Assembly: GCF_003265705.1 (NCBI RefSeq)
Contig: NW_020312902.1
Span: 13,254,669 to 13,318,668 of the forward strand
From: Callorhinus ursinus
Taxonomy: Eukaryota; Chordata; Mammalia; Carnivora; Otariidae
Length of the DNA stretch: 64,000 nt
Direction of reading: 5' to 3'
The notes below the pieces were generated by a model that had not been told where the DNA came from, made no database searches, and saw only the letters and a program-made list of their open reading frames with translations. Below, one piece after another: positions 11,157-22,713 of the stretch (positions are counted from its first letter, which is position 1; each line of letters starts with the position of its first letter). The translations under genes and the position numbers were made by a program.

Positions 11157-11816
11157 TGAAACAAAGCACCTTGTATAAGAGGGAACTCAAATCAGGCTTC
11201 AGAATTTTTGAGTGACATCTGAAATTCATTTACATCTGATGTGCCCAACCATGAATGCTTATGAACCTCCAATCCAAGGACAAACTAGTTGACTAGACAC
11301 TTAGCCAATAAATAGGAAGAGAAACAGCAGTCTCTTTCATTTCTGACAATTAGCCTGTATTGTGATGTGGGGTCAGTGCATCACATGGAGGGCTCTTCCA
11401 TTATCCTTGATGGTTAATTGGTTCCATCCTCTTCAATAATCCGCCATTGTGCTGGTCATCTGCAATACTCAGTGGGTGTCATTCAGAAGCTGGCAAGGCT
11501 GTTTTACAAAAGGAAAACGTGTCTTTCCCTAAATCAAAGGAGAAACAAAGGCCACATTCCCAAAGAATAAAAAAACAACTGCTTGCAGAAAGGTGACCAA
11601 ATTTCTCTTCTTTCCCCTCAGAAAACTGATACAGCAGCAAGAGAACACACATGAGCAAACCCTACCCATAATAAATGAGGATTGTAATTTAATTCATTTC
11701 CAAAACAAAATGAGAAGAGGAAAGAAAATGCTGATGAGAAATATTAACGTGTCAGTGTCGCACTCTGGGATGGGGATGTTATTTTTCAACTCTGGGGGGT
11801 TTTCTCCTTCTCCCCA

Positions 11817-11883
11817 CTCCTTCCTCCCCTCCTTTCCTTTTTCTCTCTTTCCCTTCTTCCCTTCTTCCTCCTTTCCCTTCCTT
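11817..11883 (+). repeat. 67-nt uninterrupted pyrimidine tract
   Basis: All bases are C or T over 67 positions, with further pyrimidine blocks on the 5' side broken by a single A at 11816. Partly mirror-symmetric TTCCC/CCCTT units are visible. In the SORCS1 transcript this is a purine run. Confidence 0.95.
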
Positions 11884-14251
11884 ATATCTCTCCTACTTAA
11901 CCAAATCCAATTAAAGTATTCTAATTAACTGTTTACACTCTGCTAGTGCATAGTTTCCCAGTTTCCACTATGCTAGAGCTGATGTGCAAACGTGGCTAAT
12001 GGTCAAGACTGCAGTCCGAATGTCTCCTTAGCCTGGGGGCCCTGAGTTCTTCTCACAGGTGGGGCATTTTCCTGATCACTCAGTCTTCACTATTTACATC
12101 ATGGGTCACTCTGGGGACAGCTCAGCTTAAAGGGAAGACAACAGATGGCTTCTTCTCATTTCTGGTCTGGTTTAAATGTAGCTGTGTGATCTTTCCCTCC
12201 ATCTTCCAGAGCCTTGACCCTACACAGACTATTTCCACGTCCCCTGCCTTCCTTATAGGAATAAGAACATATGAATAGGATGTGTGGATGTTAAAAGTAC
12301 TATCGCATTAGTTATGGGTTGGCACAATTTCTACCACCATCATCACCACCATCACTGTCTCCATGTATCATTGGGTAGATGTCCCTCGAAAACAGTGGGA
12401 GTTTGTCTGAGTCTCACGGCGTTGTAGGTAGATTTATGCTGGGGGAGAAGGTGTTGGGACAAAGACTGATGTTTAAGTGAGGGGAGCAGCCTGGTCAGCT
12501 TGTCCCCGTCCACACCGTACTTTCCAGAACAAGCAACAAGTGTTCGAGAATCTGTGTATCTACCGCCTGAGAATACTCTCTGCCTACAGCTTGACCTGAC
12601 CACAGACAGATGACCCTCAAGGTTTCTCCCAGCAAATAATTTCTTCTGGCAAATCATTTCAACCTTGCTGCTTCAGAAACACATTTGCCTGAAGGGTTAA
12701 TTATTTTCAATAAGAAAGTCTGCTCGATTATTTTTGTACGGTTTGACTGTTGGTGAAAATAAAAAAAGAAAAACACAAGGTATGAGAAAACATTGGCTCT
12801 TTTTGTGACTTTATTTACTCATTTGTAGGACTTTATCTGATTTATCTTTCTTTGCTGGTGGTGTTTTACTGATCCGTGGGGAAGAGAATGAGGCCGTAGG
12901 AGGAGTGCCCAGCCAGCTGCGTCCTGGCAGGGAGGCGAGAACTCTGTGTCTTATGATAACACCTCAGTCTTTCTCGGTGCCCAGATGCAGAGCTCATTCC
13001 TCCCCTGCTGGGCAAAGGGCCCTTTACCCTTAAAGTCAATGCTCCTGTTATTTCTCTCCCTCAAAATGCATGAAGCTCATTCCTCTGCCAGCTCTTCAGA
13101 ACCCCAGGCCTTTCCACAGTTAAGTGACAATACTGCTAACGGCTTCTGGCCCTGGAAATTCTTCTCAGCTTTCTGTCACTCAGGGGCCTTGGCCCAGCCA
13201 CACACTGTCAGGTACCTATGCCTAAAAAAATAAAAGGAGATCTCCTTCTCCCTAAACTCATGCCAAACGAAGGGATATGGCTTCCATGAATTGGCACACC
13301 ATTAAACATAATCACATTTATTCCAGCTTTAAGACAAGCATGTTTGGCTAAATAGAATCTCAAGGAACAACAACATGTAACAGCTTTTTAGGGCAAAGAA
13401 TCTGAGCCAGAAGCTCCAGGCTTCAGCCTAGGGATGGACACACCATAAATCAGGGAGAAGAGAGCTGAAGGGAACACAGCAAACTCCTAAAATCCTGTCA
13501 AATAGTGCTCTCTTTGATAAAAATCTAATAATCTATGTGAGATTGGTTATTATGGGTGGCTAACAGCTACTTTTGTTAGCTAATGGCCCAAGGTGAGGCC
13601 AAGAGCAGTTTCCGCTATAATAACTGTCTGGTAAATGCAGCCATGATTGATGTGGAGGGAATTATGAGTGTGATAAAAGTTTCAAGGAACATTTCCTCCT
13701 TCATGCACATAACCCACAGTATAAATCGGTTCCTTGCTGTTGTATTTTTTGCCACTAAGATACACTGGTCTTTGCACCCTTCAGGCAGGTCCACTATTGG
13801 TGGAATTAGGAATATGGGTGGGGCAGGGGGGTTGGGATAGAGGAAAGTAAAATTTCTCTCTTTGTCTTCATTTTTAAATGCAACGGAAGTGCCAGGCAGA
13901 AAGTTAGTGGGTAGTATTTAGTAATTACTAGAACAGGTCACATTCATCATGTGCCAAGCTGGGTGGTAAGTGGCATTGTATACTGTGCAGGGAAATGTTA
14001 ACATAGACTTGAAATTGCCATCCTTAGAAAGACTTCTGTGCAAGATTGGTCCTTGCTAGCATCTGAAAACTTGGCTTTGAGAGTGTTTCCAGTCAACACG
14101 TAAGTGATAAGAGTGGTTCAATATGCCTAGACTGTTTATGCCAATAATACAGTTTAATCTAAATATGTATTTCCCTTAGGATGTCTGGAATTCTGGCATA
14201 TGCTAGGCAGAGGATGCCTACTTGACCAGTCCCCAGTAAAACCATGGGTAC

Positions 14252-14873
14252 CTTATGACCCAGCAATTGCACTACTGGGTATTTACCCCAAAGATACAGA
14301 TGTAGTGAAAAGAAGGGGCACATGCACCCCCAATGTTCATAGCAGCAATGTCCACAATAGCCAAACTGTGGAAGGAGCCCAGATGTCCTTCAACGGATGA
14401 ATGGATAAAGAAGATGTGGTCCATATATGCAATGGAATATTACTCAGCCATCAGAAAGGATGAATACCTACCATTTACATCAATATGGATGGAATTGGAG
14501 GGTAGTATGCTAAGTGAAATAAGTCAATCAGAGAAACACAATTATCATGTGGTTTCACTCATATGTGGAATATATAGAATAGTGCAGAGGACCATAGGGG
14601 AGGGGAGGGAAAACTGAACGGGAAGAAATCAAAGAGGGAGACAAACCACACGCGACTCTTGACTCTGGGAAACAAACTGAGGGTTCTGGAAAGGGAGATG
14701 GGTGGGGGAATGGGGTAACTGGGTGATGGGCATTAAATAGGGCACGTGATATGATGAGCACTGGGTGTTGTAATCAACTGATGAATCATTGGACATTACA
14801 TCAAAAACTAATGATGTAGTATAACTTGGCTAATTGAATTTAAATAAAACAATAATTAAAAAACAAAACAAAA
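14252..14873 (+). mobile_element. Truncated young L1 3' end with target duplication
   Basis: Well-preserved end of L1 ORF2 ('gacccagcaattgcactact', 'tggaatattactcagccatc', 'atgctaagtgaaataagtca') and the carnivore 3' UTR, ending in A-rich AAAAC units. The flanks aaaccatgggtac (ending 14251) and aaaacatgggtac (ending 14882) are the likely 13-base target duplication with one mismatch. ORF2 frames here are broken: the reading shifts between frames near 14330-14400. Confidence 0.93.
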
Positions 14874-15434
14874 CATGGGTACTGAGTCTCTAAGGAGTTT
14901 CTCTGGTAAATAGTCCTTCTCACGTGTTGCTAAAACTCTTGCTGGAGGAATTACACGTGTCTTGTGTGACACCATCGGGGGAGGACTCTTTGGAGGTCAC
15001 AACTGGTTTCCTCCAGACTTTGCCCCATGGCTCTTTTCCCTTTGCTGATCTTGCTATTTCCCCTGTAATAAATCATAGTCTGAGTATGATTATATGTTGA
15101 GTTCTATGAGTCCTTTGAGTGAATCAACAAACACGACGGAGTGATCTTGGGGACACCTGAACCATACATATAACCCAGTCTGATTCTCATAGCTTCTCTA
15201 TAACATAAGTATTCAAGATGAGGAATCAGAAGTTTTTAAAGAGTATGAAAGTTGACCAATATTATATTGTTTATATGTTTAACAAAGGGATATGATCAGA
15301 TTTCAAACAGAGGTCCCTTTGATCTAAACCCTGGCTTATGAATACCTTGCATACCACTTGCCTGGGTTTTTGACCTGGTGCTTCTGGCACAGAATGAGTA
15401 GAATTGGTGGAGTGTGGCCCATTTCTAGCAGCCC

Positions 15435-15565
15435 CTGCCCTCCCCCACCAGAAGGTAAACTCTGCCAGGCCAAGGCAATATCTATATTGTTGTTTCCCCA
15501 GATCCTTGCAGAATGCCTTACATATATATATTAAGAACTCAACAGATATTTGTTGAATAAATTAG
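15435..15565 (+). mobile_element. L2 fossil
   Basis: 'cagaaggtaaactctgccag', 'tccttgcagaatgccttaca' and 'agatatttgttgaataaatt' are the end of L2. Confidence 0.7.
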
Positions 15566-15599
15566 TAAATAATTGGATGTTTTCTTTATATTTCCTATT

Positions 15600-15755
15600 T
15601 GTTGTTATAAGAGCCCCATGAGGCAAAGTACCAGTTAGAATTAAGCCATTTTAAAGTTGGAGTTCAGAAGACCCACAGAAGAAATAACTTATCTCATGGC
15701 CATGTAGCCTGGCATCTTTAGGGACAGAACTGATCTATAATCCAGGTGTCCTCCC
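15600..15755 (+). mobile_element. MIR fossil
   Basis: 'ataagagccccatgaggcaa', 'aataacttatctcatggcca' and 'ctataatccaggtgtcctcc', the MIR 3' half. Confidence 0.6.
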
Positions 15756-16808
15756 ATGCACATCCCCCTATCACTGTTGGTCCTTAACGCTACTATTAGT
15801 ATCAAAATGCTGGAGACTAGGCGGCTTATGGTTTTCCAGAAACCTTTTAAACGTGGGTTGTTTATATAGTGGAATTTGTCATCACTCAGTTGGAGGTACT
15901 CCTTGTATTCACTTAGACTCTTTTAAATATACATTTCACCATAAGTAGCATATTACTCCCAAAACATCGTGGGGTATATAAATTAGAACTACAGAATCCC
16001 TTAGGCCCATGAATATCACTGATAAAGGCATACGAAATCCATACCAGACCCATAACCACACGTTTTGACCCAACATTCTAAAATCATAGTATTTAAGTTT
16101 TAGTTTACATGAATTAAGTCCCAGGATAGCGGATACACAAAACGTATCCCGGACAAAGTACTTTGGAAGTTCAGCTGTTGTTTGCTTTGTGCCAAGCAAC
16201 AGTCAATAGCAATGAAATACATTCTAGGACAACAACAATAACAAAAAAAATTGGAGAGTCTTTATAATTGTTCATAACAGGAATGAACTTGCAGTAACCT
16301 TGTATGTAAGAATTAAGTTATTTTGTGTGTTCAGGACTACAGTTTTAAAAATCCAAATGTGTCTCTTTAATCCTTCTTTGGCTCTTCCAACAGAGATTAG
16401 AAACTTACTTTGATTTGGGCTGCCTTCACTTATCACAGCAGCTTGAAAGTGAACCTGTGGCCGTGAACCAGATGAGTTTCTTCTTCCTAGATCCTTACGA
16501 GTCTCCAAAACAAAGGGAAGGGACTTTGACCTGAATGTGTGTCTGCATGTGTACACTTCCATCAGAACACAGTGGAACTGAAAAGAAGGGGCCAGTTGGG
16601 AATGTTACCCCAACTTGCAAAATAATCGACTTCAGTATCAGAAAACTGAAACACGGAGGAGCACACATCTCAGTCTTTCAATTTGGGTCATTATTTGGGG
16701 TAGTAGTCACACCAAATCTAGTCTCAGCTCTGCATCCCAAAAGTCTGCGGACAGCGGGAGTTGCCAACTGGAAGGCACAGAAGAAAGGAGACAGTTCAGG
16801 CTACTTAC

Positions 16809-16995
16809 AAACCACATGCAGGAAGAGGACAGCTGTGTCCGAGCCCAGGTTGTTCTCCGCATAGGCCGTCACCTGGAAGATCCCCGCACTCTTGTACACG
16901 TGCTTGATGCCATCCTCAATGGGGCTGAAGTTAGCATAGGACACCGCAATTCCATCCCCGAAGTCAACCTGGATGTTTGTCCTTTGGAGATCACC
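16809..16995 (-). CDS. SORCS1: SORCS1 internal exon 6 of 8: PKD domain core
   Basis: This exon is 187 nt, 62 codons plus T of a split Cys. The acceptor is TTTAG|GGTGATC and the donor is TTT|GTAAGT. It encodes GDLQRTNIQVDFGDGIAVSY, then ANFSPIEDGIKHVYKSAGIF and QVTAYAENNLGSDTAVLFLH and VV. VDFGDG is the PKD signature (x-D-F-G-D-G), followed by the H-x-Y-...-G-x-[FY]-x-V-T-x-x-A-x-N strand typical of PKD domains. NFS is a sequon. PKD domains are Ig-like extracellular beta sandwiches; in SORCS proteins this one follows the 10CC module. The acceptor is preceded by an unusually C-rich tract with few T (16996-17030), listed separately. A 176-codon frame on the plus strand from 16615 overlaps this exon and is a chance antisense frame. 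Confidence 0.96.
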
Positions 16996-17030
16996 CTAAA
17001 GGAGGCGGGGGCGGGGGGGAGGCAAGGGGG
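16996..17030 (-). promoter_or_regulatory. C-rich polypyrimidine tract of a SORCS1 3' splice site
   Basis: The 35 bases before the acceptor of exon 16995-16809 are, on the minus strand, runs of C5, C7 and C5 with few T. The plus strand has four or more G runs (17007-17030) that fit a G-quadruplex pattern. The acceptor ends TCCTTTAG. Confidence 0.8.
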
Positions 17031-17389
17031 AATAGCAGTTGGCCGGGGCTCATTCACATGGTCCAGTCTGACTCCTATTGGATGCTTTGTCCTGTGCCTT
17101 CAGCATCACCCTCTTGGGAACCCAGAGCCTCTCCCAGGGAGCTGAAGCACCCTCCACACAATCATCAGACTCTTATCAGATATCCACTGGGCACTATAGG
17201 CAGGTATTATGGACCTGTTATCCCCGCATGCCCAGGGCTTGGGGCAGCCTAAGCTGGTTGAATGGGTGCTAGGGGATAGCGTAAAGCCTCTAGGGAGCTC
17301 TGGAGTGGGAAGGCCGATAAATTCCCTGGCTCCCTCACACACTTGGTTGAATTATTCCTCTCCTGTGTCAAAATCCTAACAATAGCAAT

Positions 17390-17735
17390 AATAGTAACAG
17401 CTAACACTTATAAAGTTTCTTTCAAGTTCCAAGTAATTAATCTCCTCACAACTTTATAATGCAGAAAGCATTACTTCCAATTTTACAAATGGGGACAAAA
17501 AGAAATTAAATAAGTAGACCCAAGTCTCACAGCTAGTAGTGGAAGAGTCAAGTTTTGAACCCAGGCAGTCGGGTTTCAACACTGATGATCTCAACTACAT
17601 TGCTATAATTATAATTGTTCCTATGTTTTGAGATTTATTATTATGTTCTAAGCATTATGCTAATCACTTAACACATACTCTGTACACTTTCAAAATAACT
17701 CTGTGAGGTAGGATGATTATTCCCAGTCTAGACAT
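17390..17735 (+). mobile_element. Two MIR fossils
   Basis: The first (17390-17590) has 'gctaacacttataaagtttc', 'acaaatggggacaaaaagaa', 'tctcacagctagtagtggaa' and 'ttgaacccaggcagtc'. The second (17635-17735) has 'gctaatcacttaacacatac' and 'actctgtgaggtaggatgat'. Confidence 0.75.
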
Positions 17736-19379
17736 GAATCCTGCATACCAATCAGAGTTACATCTGTGCTCTGTTGACCTTGGATTTCCCTAAACCTGCC
17801 AAAGCCCCTCTTCCCTGAAGCCTTTTCCAACCATCCCAGCTCACAGATATCTCTGCCTCTTGGAAGGCCAAGAGCCCCCTGGGTGCTGCCTGGTGGTGTT
17901 GCCTGGTTGTGTAACGGCATGGGTTCAGGTGAGTGCATCTTACCATCCCAAGCTGATGCTAGGCTTCTTAAGAGATGATGCTGAACCCCACCCTTCTTTG
18001 TTCTTCTTCCCACTACACTGGGTCAATGACTTTGGATAAATGCAATTGAACCTGACCACAAAACAAGGATCCTGGATGAAAAAAGAAGAAACGGCTCTCT
18101 CTATTTACATAGTTGTAAATAAATGGTTGTAGATGGTTGATGGAATAAAAAGGGATATACATCATTTTGGAATCATGAGCCAATCCTTCTGTCCAGTGAA
18201 CGTGCACTGATCACAGTTTCATGTTCTGCCTCTTCCCCTGTGGCAACCCGGATGTGAGTGAAATATTGATACGTGCTCCCTTGCCCCCCGCACAATGGTG
18301 ACTACCCCTGAGTTTATGAATATAAATTGAAGTGGAAATGAACTGGAGGCAATTCAAATGGATAAGATCATGGCTCTTCTCATCCATTCAAGAGAAGGTT
18401 TTTATAATGCTGGTGCTGGAAACTCCCTAGTGGAAATGTGATAATGACCTCCTCTGAATCTTAAAGTCCTTTAATTCAAGTGCCCAGTGTGGGTGACGGC
18501 TGAAGACTCTGTCAACCCAGGATAAGGAAACTTCACTGTCCTGTTCAGTATGGGCCAGACTTTAAAGGTTTCTAAAGTATTCACATTTGGGAAAAAAAAC
18601 TCCTGGCTTGCTTTGGTCTCTTTCCAAGATCTGAAGAGCACAGAGCAATTTGCATACAAATTTAGAGGGCTTTGTAAATCAGGCAAGCTTTCTTGCCCCA
18701 CCACCTCAGCAAGGAGTGCCTGAAAAGCTCCCTGGTTTGGGAAAGAGATGAAATAGCTCATATAGGGAGCAAGAAGCATACGACAGAGCTATTTCCATCC
18801 TGGAATGAATGAATGCAGGCTGATTTTACTGCCCCGATTGCAAAAGACACAAAAAAGTGAAATAATGGAGCAACTAGCTGATGGAAAAGCAACTAATGTG
18901 ACATTCTTTATACAAATAAATTTAAAGGATGGCAATAATCTTCCCCCACACTCACACTTATACTTTTAAGACCCTTTGAAAGCCTTGTGGGCTTTTTTAA
19001 TCAGGGGGGTTTAAGGGTTAGAATAAAGCAAAGGAGGCTCCAGGGAGCAATAGAAAAAAATATGAATTCCCTTCTTCTGGCGAAGTTTAGAGTATATGGT
19101 CTTCTGGTGATAAACATTCCTCCAACAAAGCAGACCCTAAAGGGGGACCTCAAAGAATATATCCAGATCTGTATCTGCCCAGAGACAAGTGGGACCCTGC
19201 AGCCTGGGTCTGTGATGTGGGATGAAGGGAAGAGGGTCCCAAAATATCTAAGCCTTCTTTTACCCTTTGTGTCTTCTCAGCATTGACTCTGGGACTGGGA
19301 CCTGTGGGGACACATGATCTTTTTCTTCCCTCTCTAGAAACAGTGAGTTATGACCTCAGAGATCCAGGACAACACATAC

Positions 19380-19551
19380 CTCCTCCATGAGGATGATGAA
19401 AGTCGCATTATGCCCCTGCTCTGCCACCAGGCGTCCGTCGGTTGTCACCACATGGAGGCCTCGAGGGGCTTTTCCAGGACACATCTGGGCCTTGGCCGTG
19501 TACTTCTCCCTCAGCCCATCCGTGCAGTTGTTGGACACAATCCGCCGGTAC
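19380..19551 (-). CDS. SORCS1: SORCS1 internal exon 5 of 8: end of 10CC, start of PKD domain
   Basis: This exon is 172 nt. The first G completes Gly (GG|G), followed by 57 codons ending GAG|GTATGT in phase 0. The acceptor is CTCAG|G. It encodes YRRIVSNNCTDGLREKYTAK, then AQMCPGKAPRGLHVVTTDGR and LVAEQGHNATFIILMEE. NNC and AQMC are the ninth and tenth cysteines of the 10CC module, so the module closes here. The LVAEQGHNATFIILME strand is the first beta strand of the following PKD domain. NCT and NAT are sequons. YRRIVSNNCTDG is strongly conserved among SORCS proteins, and GLHVVTTDGRLVAEQ is the SORCS1 form as I recall it. Several plus-strand frames cross this exon and are shadows. Confidence 0.96.
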
Positions 19552-22500
19552 CTGAGGAGTATTGACAGTTGTCGGTGGTGTGGGGTGAGTGTGCGTGCGT
19601 GTGTGTGTGTGTACACATGCACAGGTTGGAAAAAGAGTGAAAGAAAGCCAGAGGGAGAGATGTTTCACACAGCTGCTCTTAAAAACTGAGTCTCAAAGAA
19701 TGCAGCCATTTAAGAAGCCAAACAAACGCTGAGGAACTGCTATCCCTCCATCTGAGGAAGAGCAGCTCTTTAAACATTATTATTGATCCTAACTGGTGAG
19801 CCACGGATCAGATCAGTGTCTAAACCAGCCAAGAAAAATCAATGTCTGACTCACATGCAAGACGGAAGGAGGCAGAGCCACTGGACTAGTGGAGCAAGAA
19901 AAGCAAGTGCTCCTTTCTGTGAGGGAGGGACTTGTTTGTACTTCCCTATGGCCGTCCGTCTCCAGTTCTCTCTGTAGCGAGACGCAGCTAGAAGATTAGA
20001 CTCCTAACTCTGATTCATCAGGAAGCCTTTTCCTGCCTTCCCTCCACCCCCAGGACGTCAATCCAGCCTTTCCTACCTACTAGTCCTGGCTCTGGAGCCA
20101 CTGGGCTATTTTATAGCACATTTTCTCTCCTTACTAATATTTCACTTCCCACTCAACACAAATACGAGATCAGAAGCGCACATTTGAAGCTCCTATGCAA
20201 TCCTGCTGAGGGAAAATTAGCTCAGAAAAAGCATGGGAAACCTCCCCACAAAGCACTGTGGCCTTTTAGGACAAGGGCATCTTTGTGCATAGTGATGCCA
20301 CGTCATGTCACTTGACCACTGATCTGAGCACAGGAAGCTGAGCCAACAGCTTGTCCACTGTCCTGACCTGTAGGATAGACACTATTTCCACTATCTATAA
20401 AGCTGCATACAATCAACCTCCTGGTAAATGCACATAATATAAATGCACCACCACTATCACTATATCACATCTTCTTTTACCCTGTATGTCAGGAGTAATT
20501 AACCCAACCATCCATGTTGCCTTCTTCTGATGGCCCTTCAATTGAAAGCAGATGAAACAAAAATCCTTTATGAATGATATTTTTCTTCCACTATACCTGA
20601 TATTTACCCTGGTCCTTTCTCCATTTCCCACCCCTCAAACCCTGCTGAACTACCAGCCCGACATCTCCATCCAAAGATCTCAGGAGGATGTTAGGCAAAT
20701 GTTGTGTGTAGTTACTACCTCAGACAGAATTACAACATACCCCCTTGCAGATACATGTTATTTTTAATTGCCAGCTGAGCTCATAATGGGTCTAGAGCTG
20801 TTGCTGTCCAATATGCTAACCATTTTTTATCTATGGCTATTGAGCACTTAAAATGTGGTTAGTCTTGTATGTTGAAATGACACTATTTTGGACATATTAG
20901 GTTATATAAAATATATTATTAAAATTAACTTTGCCTTTAAATTTTTCTTAATGTAGCTACTAGAAAATTTTAAATTACATATGTGGCTCATATTATATAG
21001 TTCTTTTGGTCAGCACTAGTCCACGTAATCAAATTTCTTTTTTGCTGACTTTTAGTCATTTACAAGATATTTAATTTTTACTTATGGCGGATATTTTGGT
21101 AGGTACCATATCCTAATGTGAACTGGATATCCTCTACTCTTCCTCTTCAATCTCAACTGGCCAGCTGGTTAACAGTTTGTAATGTAAGCCAACATTTAAG
21201 CAACCTAGAGATATATGTAGACATTTGTAGTAAGTCTTTTGAAAAAATACAAACTGTCTTTCCTTTTCATCTCCCTGATTTATTTGGTTGGCTCTTTGGG
21301 GTTCTGTTATATCTAAGTTGCTTAAAATTGGGTGTGCCCATAGGAGATGTTGTAATGCAATTCTCTTCCAAGTCTGTCCAAGGTATGCTCTGGCGTGGAA
21401 TCTGGAGGCTTAGCTGATCACTTGTGCCCATCATATTCCTCTTCCTCAAACTTCATAGCACTATGCTCTCTGATACCATATCTCTTTAAGTTCATGCTGC
21501 TGGATCTGTAGTGTGAATGGCTTCAATCCCTGAACCAGACACCTACGATAAAATAACATCAAAAGTACTTAAGCCCCATCTCAAGCCCCAGCAACAGTCC
21601 CCTAGAACCAAATATTGAGCTAAAAATCCTTGTTTTCCAGTAGCTCACACAACTCAGCACATCTCTTCCATCACTTTTTTTTTTTTCCCTCTGTAGACAT
21701 CACTTGGGTTGATGGTACCTACCAGTATTTTATATCCAGAGAAGGTAAAAGTACTGAGATGGCGAGTAACTGGTGTGAAATGGCAGAAGATCCACTGGAA
21801 GAGTTGAGACAGGAGTCCAGAACACCTTCATCCTCTGCTACTCAAAGAGTAGTCCTGGGACCAGCAATGACAACATTGCCTGGGGGCTTCTCAGAAATGA
21901 AGAACCTCTCAGACCCACCCCAGATCTACCAAATTAGAAGCTACATTTTATTTTAACAAGATTACCAGGTGATTCACAGCACATTAAAATGTGAAAGGTG
22001 CTGTCTCAGACCACCAATCCATTTTCCAAATCTCTTCTGGGCCATCGAGGTGGCAAAGGAGAGGGGAAGACAACAAGTCTTTAAGGCAATATTTTATCAA
22101 GCACCTGAGTAACTGCATGTGAGCAGAGAGAGAAACACACATATAATCTGACAATTAAAGAAAGTGTAGCTTGACCTTCTCATTCCAGGAAGCCCTAGAA
22201 TGGGACTTCTGAATTTTCAGTTTCAGTTTCCAGCATCAGTCTAGGAGAGCTTCAGTCCATCCATCCCTGGAGGGCACTGTAACACGTGCATACCATTTGT
22301 ATTAGTTTATTTTTTCAGGGTCCCCAAAATAAGGTGGCATCTCTTTCCAGAAGATAAGGCCTGACCAAAATAATAGCTATGGTCTGTCAGAGGCAAATGG
22401 AAAAGGGTACTGAAATCTAGGAATCACAAATCTCTTCAGATGTTCCCAAAAAAGCTACAGAACTCCTCAGCTTTCCTCAGAAGCCACTTGTAAACAAACT

Positions 22501-22599
22501 CTCTATGCTCCAGATTGCTTCAACAGAAATGCTACCTTTGATACCAACCTAGGGAAACAGAAGAATAGTGATTAGAGTTTCTTCCGGTGTTTTACTTAC
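19552..22599 (-). other. SORCS1 intron, 3.0 kb
   Basis: This intron holds one hAT DNA-transposon fossil at 20798-21023. The rest (19552-20790 and 21030-22599) shows no recognisable repeat, exon or RNA. Confidence 0.85.
20798..21023 (-). mobile_element. hAT-type DNA transposon fossil
   Basis: Terminal words 'gctgtccaatatgctaacca' at one end and the complementary-like 'ttcttttggtcagcactag' at the other, with 'ctattgagcacttaaaatgt' inside. The same family recurs at 26850-27008. I do not fix the subfamily; strand is arbitrary for this near-symmetric element. Confidence 0.7.
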
Positions 22600-22713
22600 C
22601 CAGTACTGTTAAGGTAGCTTTGCCCAAGGCTGCAGTCCTTTGATGGGGATGCTGGGTTGTACCAGAAAGCTGGGACACACTGGCTCTCTCCATGTCTCTC
22701 ATAGCCATAGTCG
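22600..22713 (-). CDS. SORCS1: SORCS1 internal exon 4 of 8: 10CC module
   Basis: This exon is 114 nt. C completes the split Cys (TG|C), followed by 37 codons and GG of a split Gly. The acceptor is AACAG|C and the donor is TGG|GTAAGT, a near-perfect U1 site. It encodes DYGYERHGESQCVPAFWYNP and then ASPSKDCSLGQSYLNST. The family landmark is C-D-Y-G-Y/F-E-R, followed by a W-Y/F-N-P and a C-S-x-G motif, shared by all VPS10 receptors in the 10CC module. ERHGESQC fits SORCS1; SORCS3 has a different word here in my memory. LNST is an N-glycosylation sequon. The upstream intron is 10.2 kb and the downstream one 3.0 kb. Confidence 0.96.

Larger units (their letters stand above)
10985..16808 (-). other. 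SORCS1 intron, 5.8 kb
   Basis: This intron carries a (TG)n tract, a long pyrimidine tract, a truncated young L1 and L2/MIR fossils. No repeat or gene is recognised in 11160-11800, 11890-14240, 14885-15430 or 15760-16808. 13920-13985 might be a MIR scrap. Confidence 0.85.
16996..19379 (-). other. SORCS1 intron, 2.4 kb
   Basis: This is a short intron. Apart from the C-rich acceptor region and MIR fossils at 17390-17735, I recognise nothing in it. 17740-19379 is unique-looking sequence without an exon. Confidence 0.85.

Noticed and set aside
14200..14617. Possible L1 ORF2 protein gene
   Set aside because: Only the last part of ORF2 is present in a 5'-truncated copy, split between two frames; not a working gene.
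16615..17145. 176-codon open frame on the plus strand
   Set aside because: It runs antisense over the SORCS1 PKD exon, where the GC-rich coding strand leaves the opposite strand open. It is a shadow.
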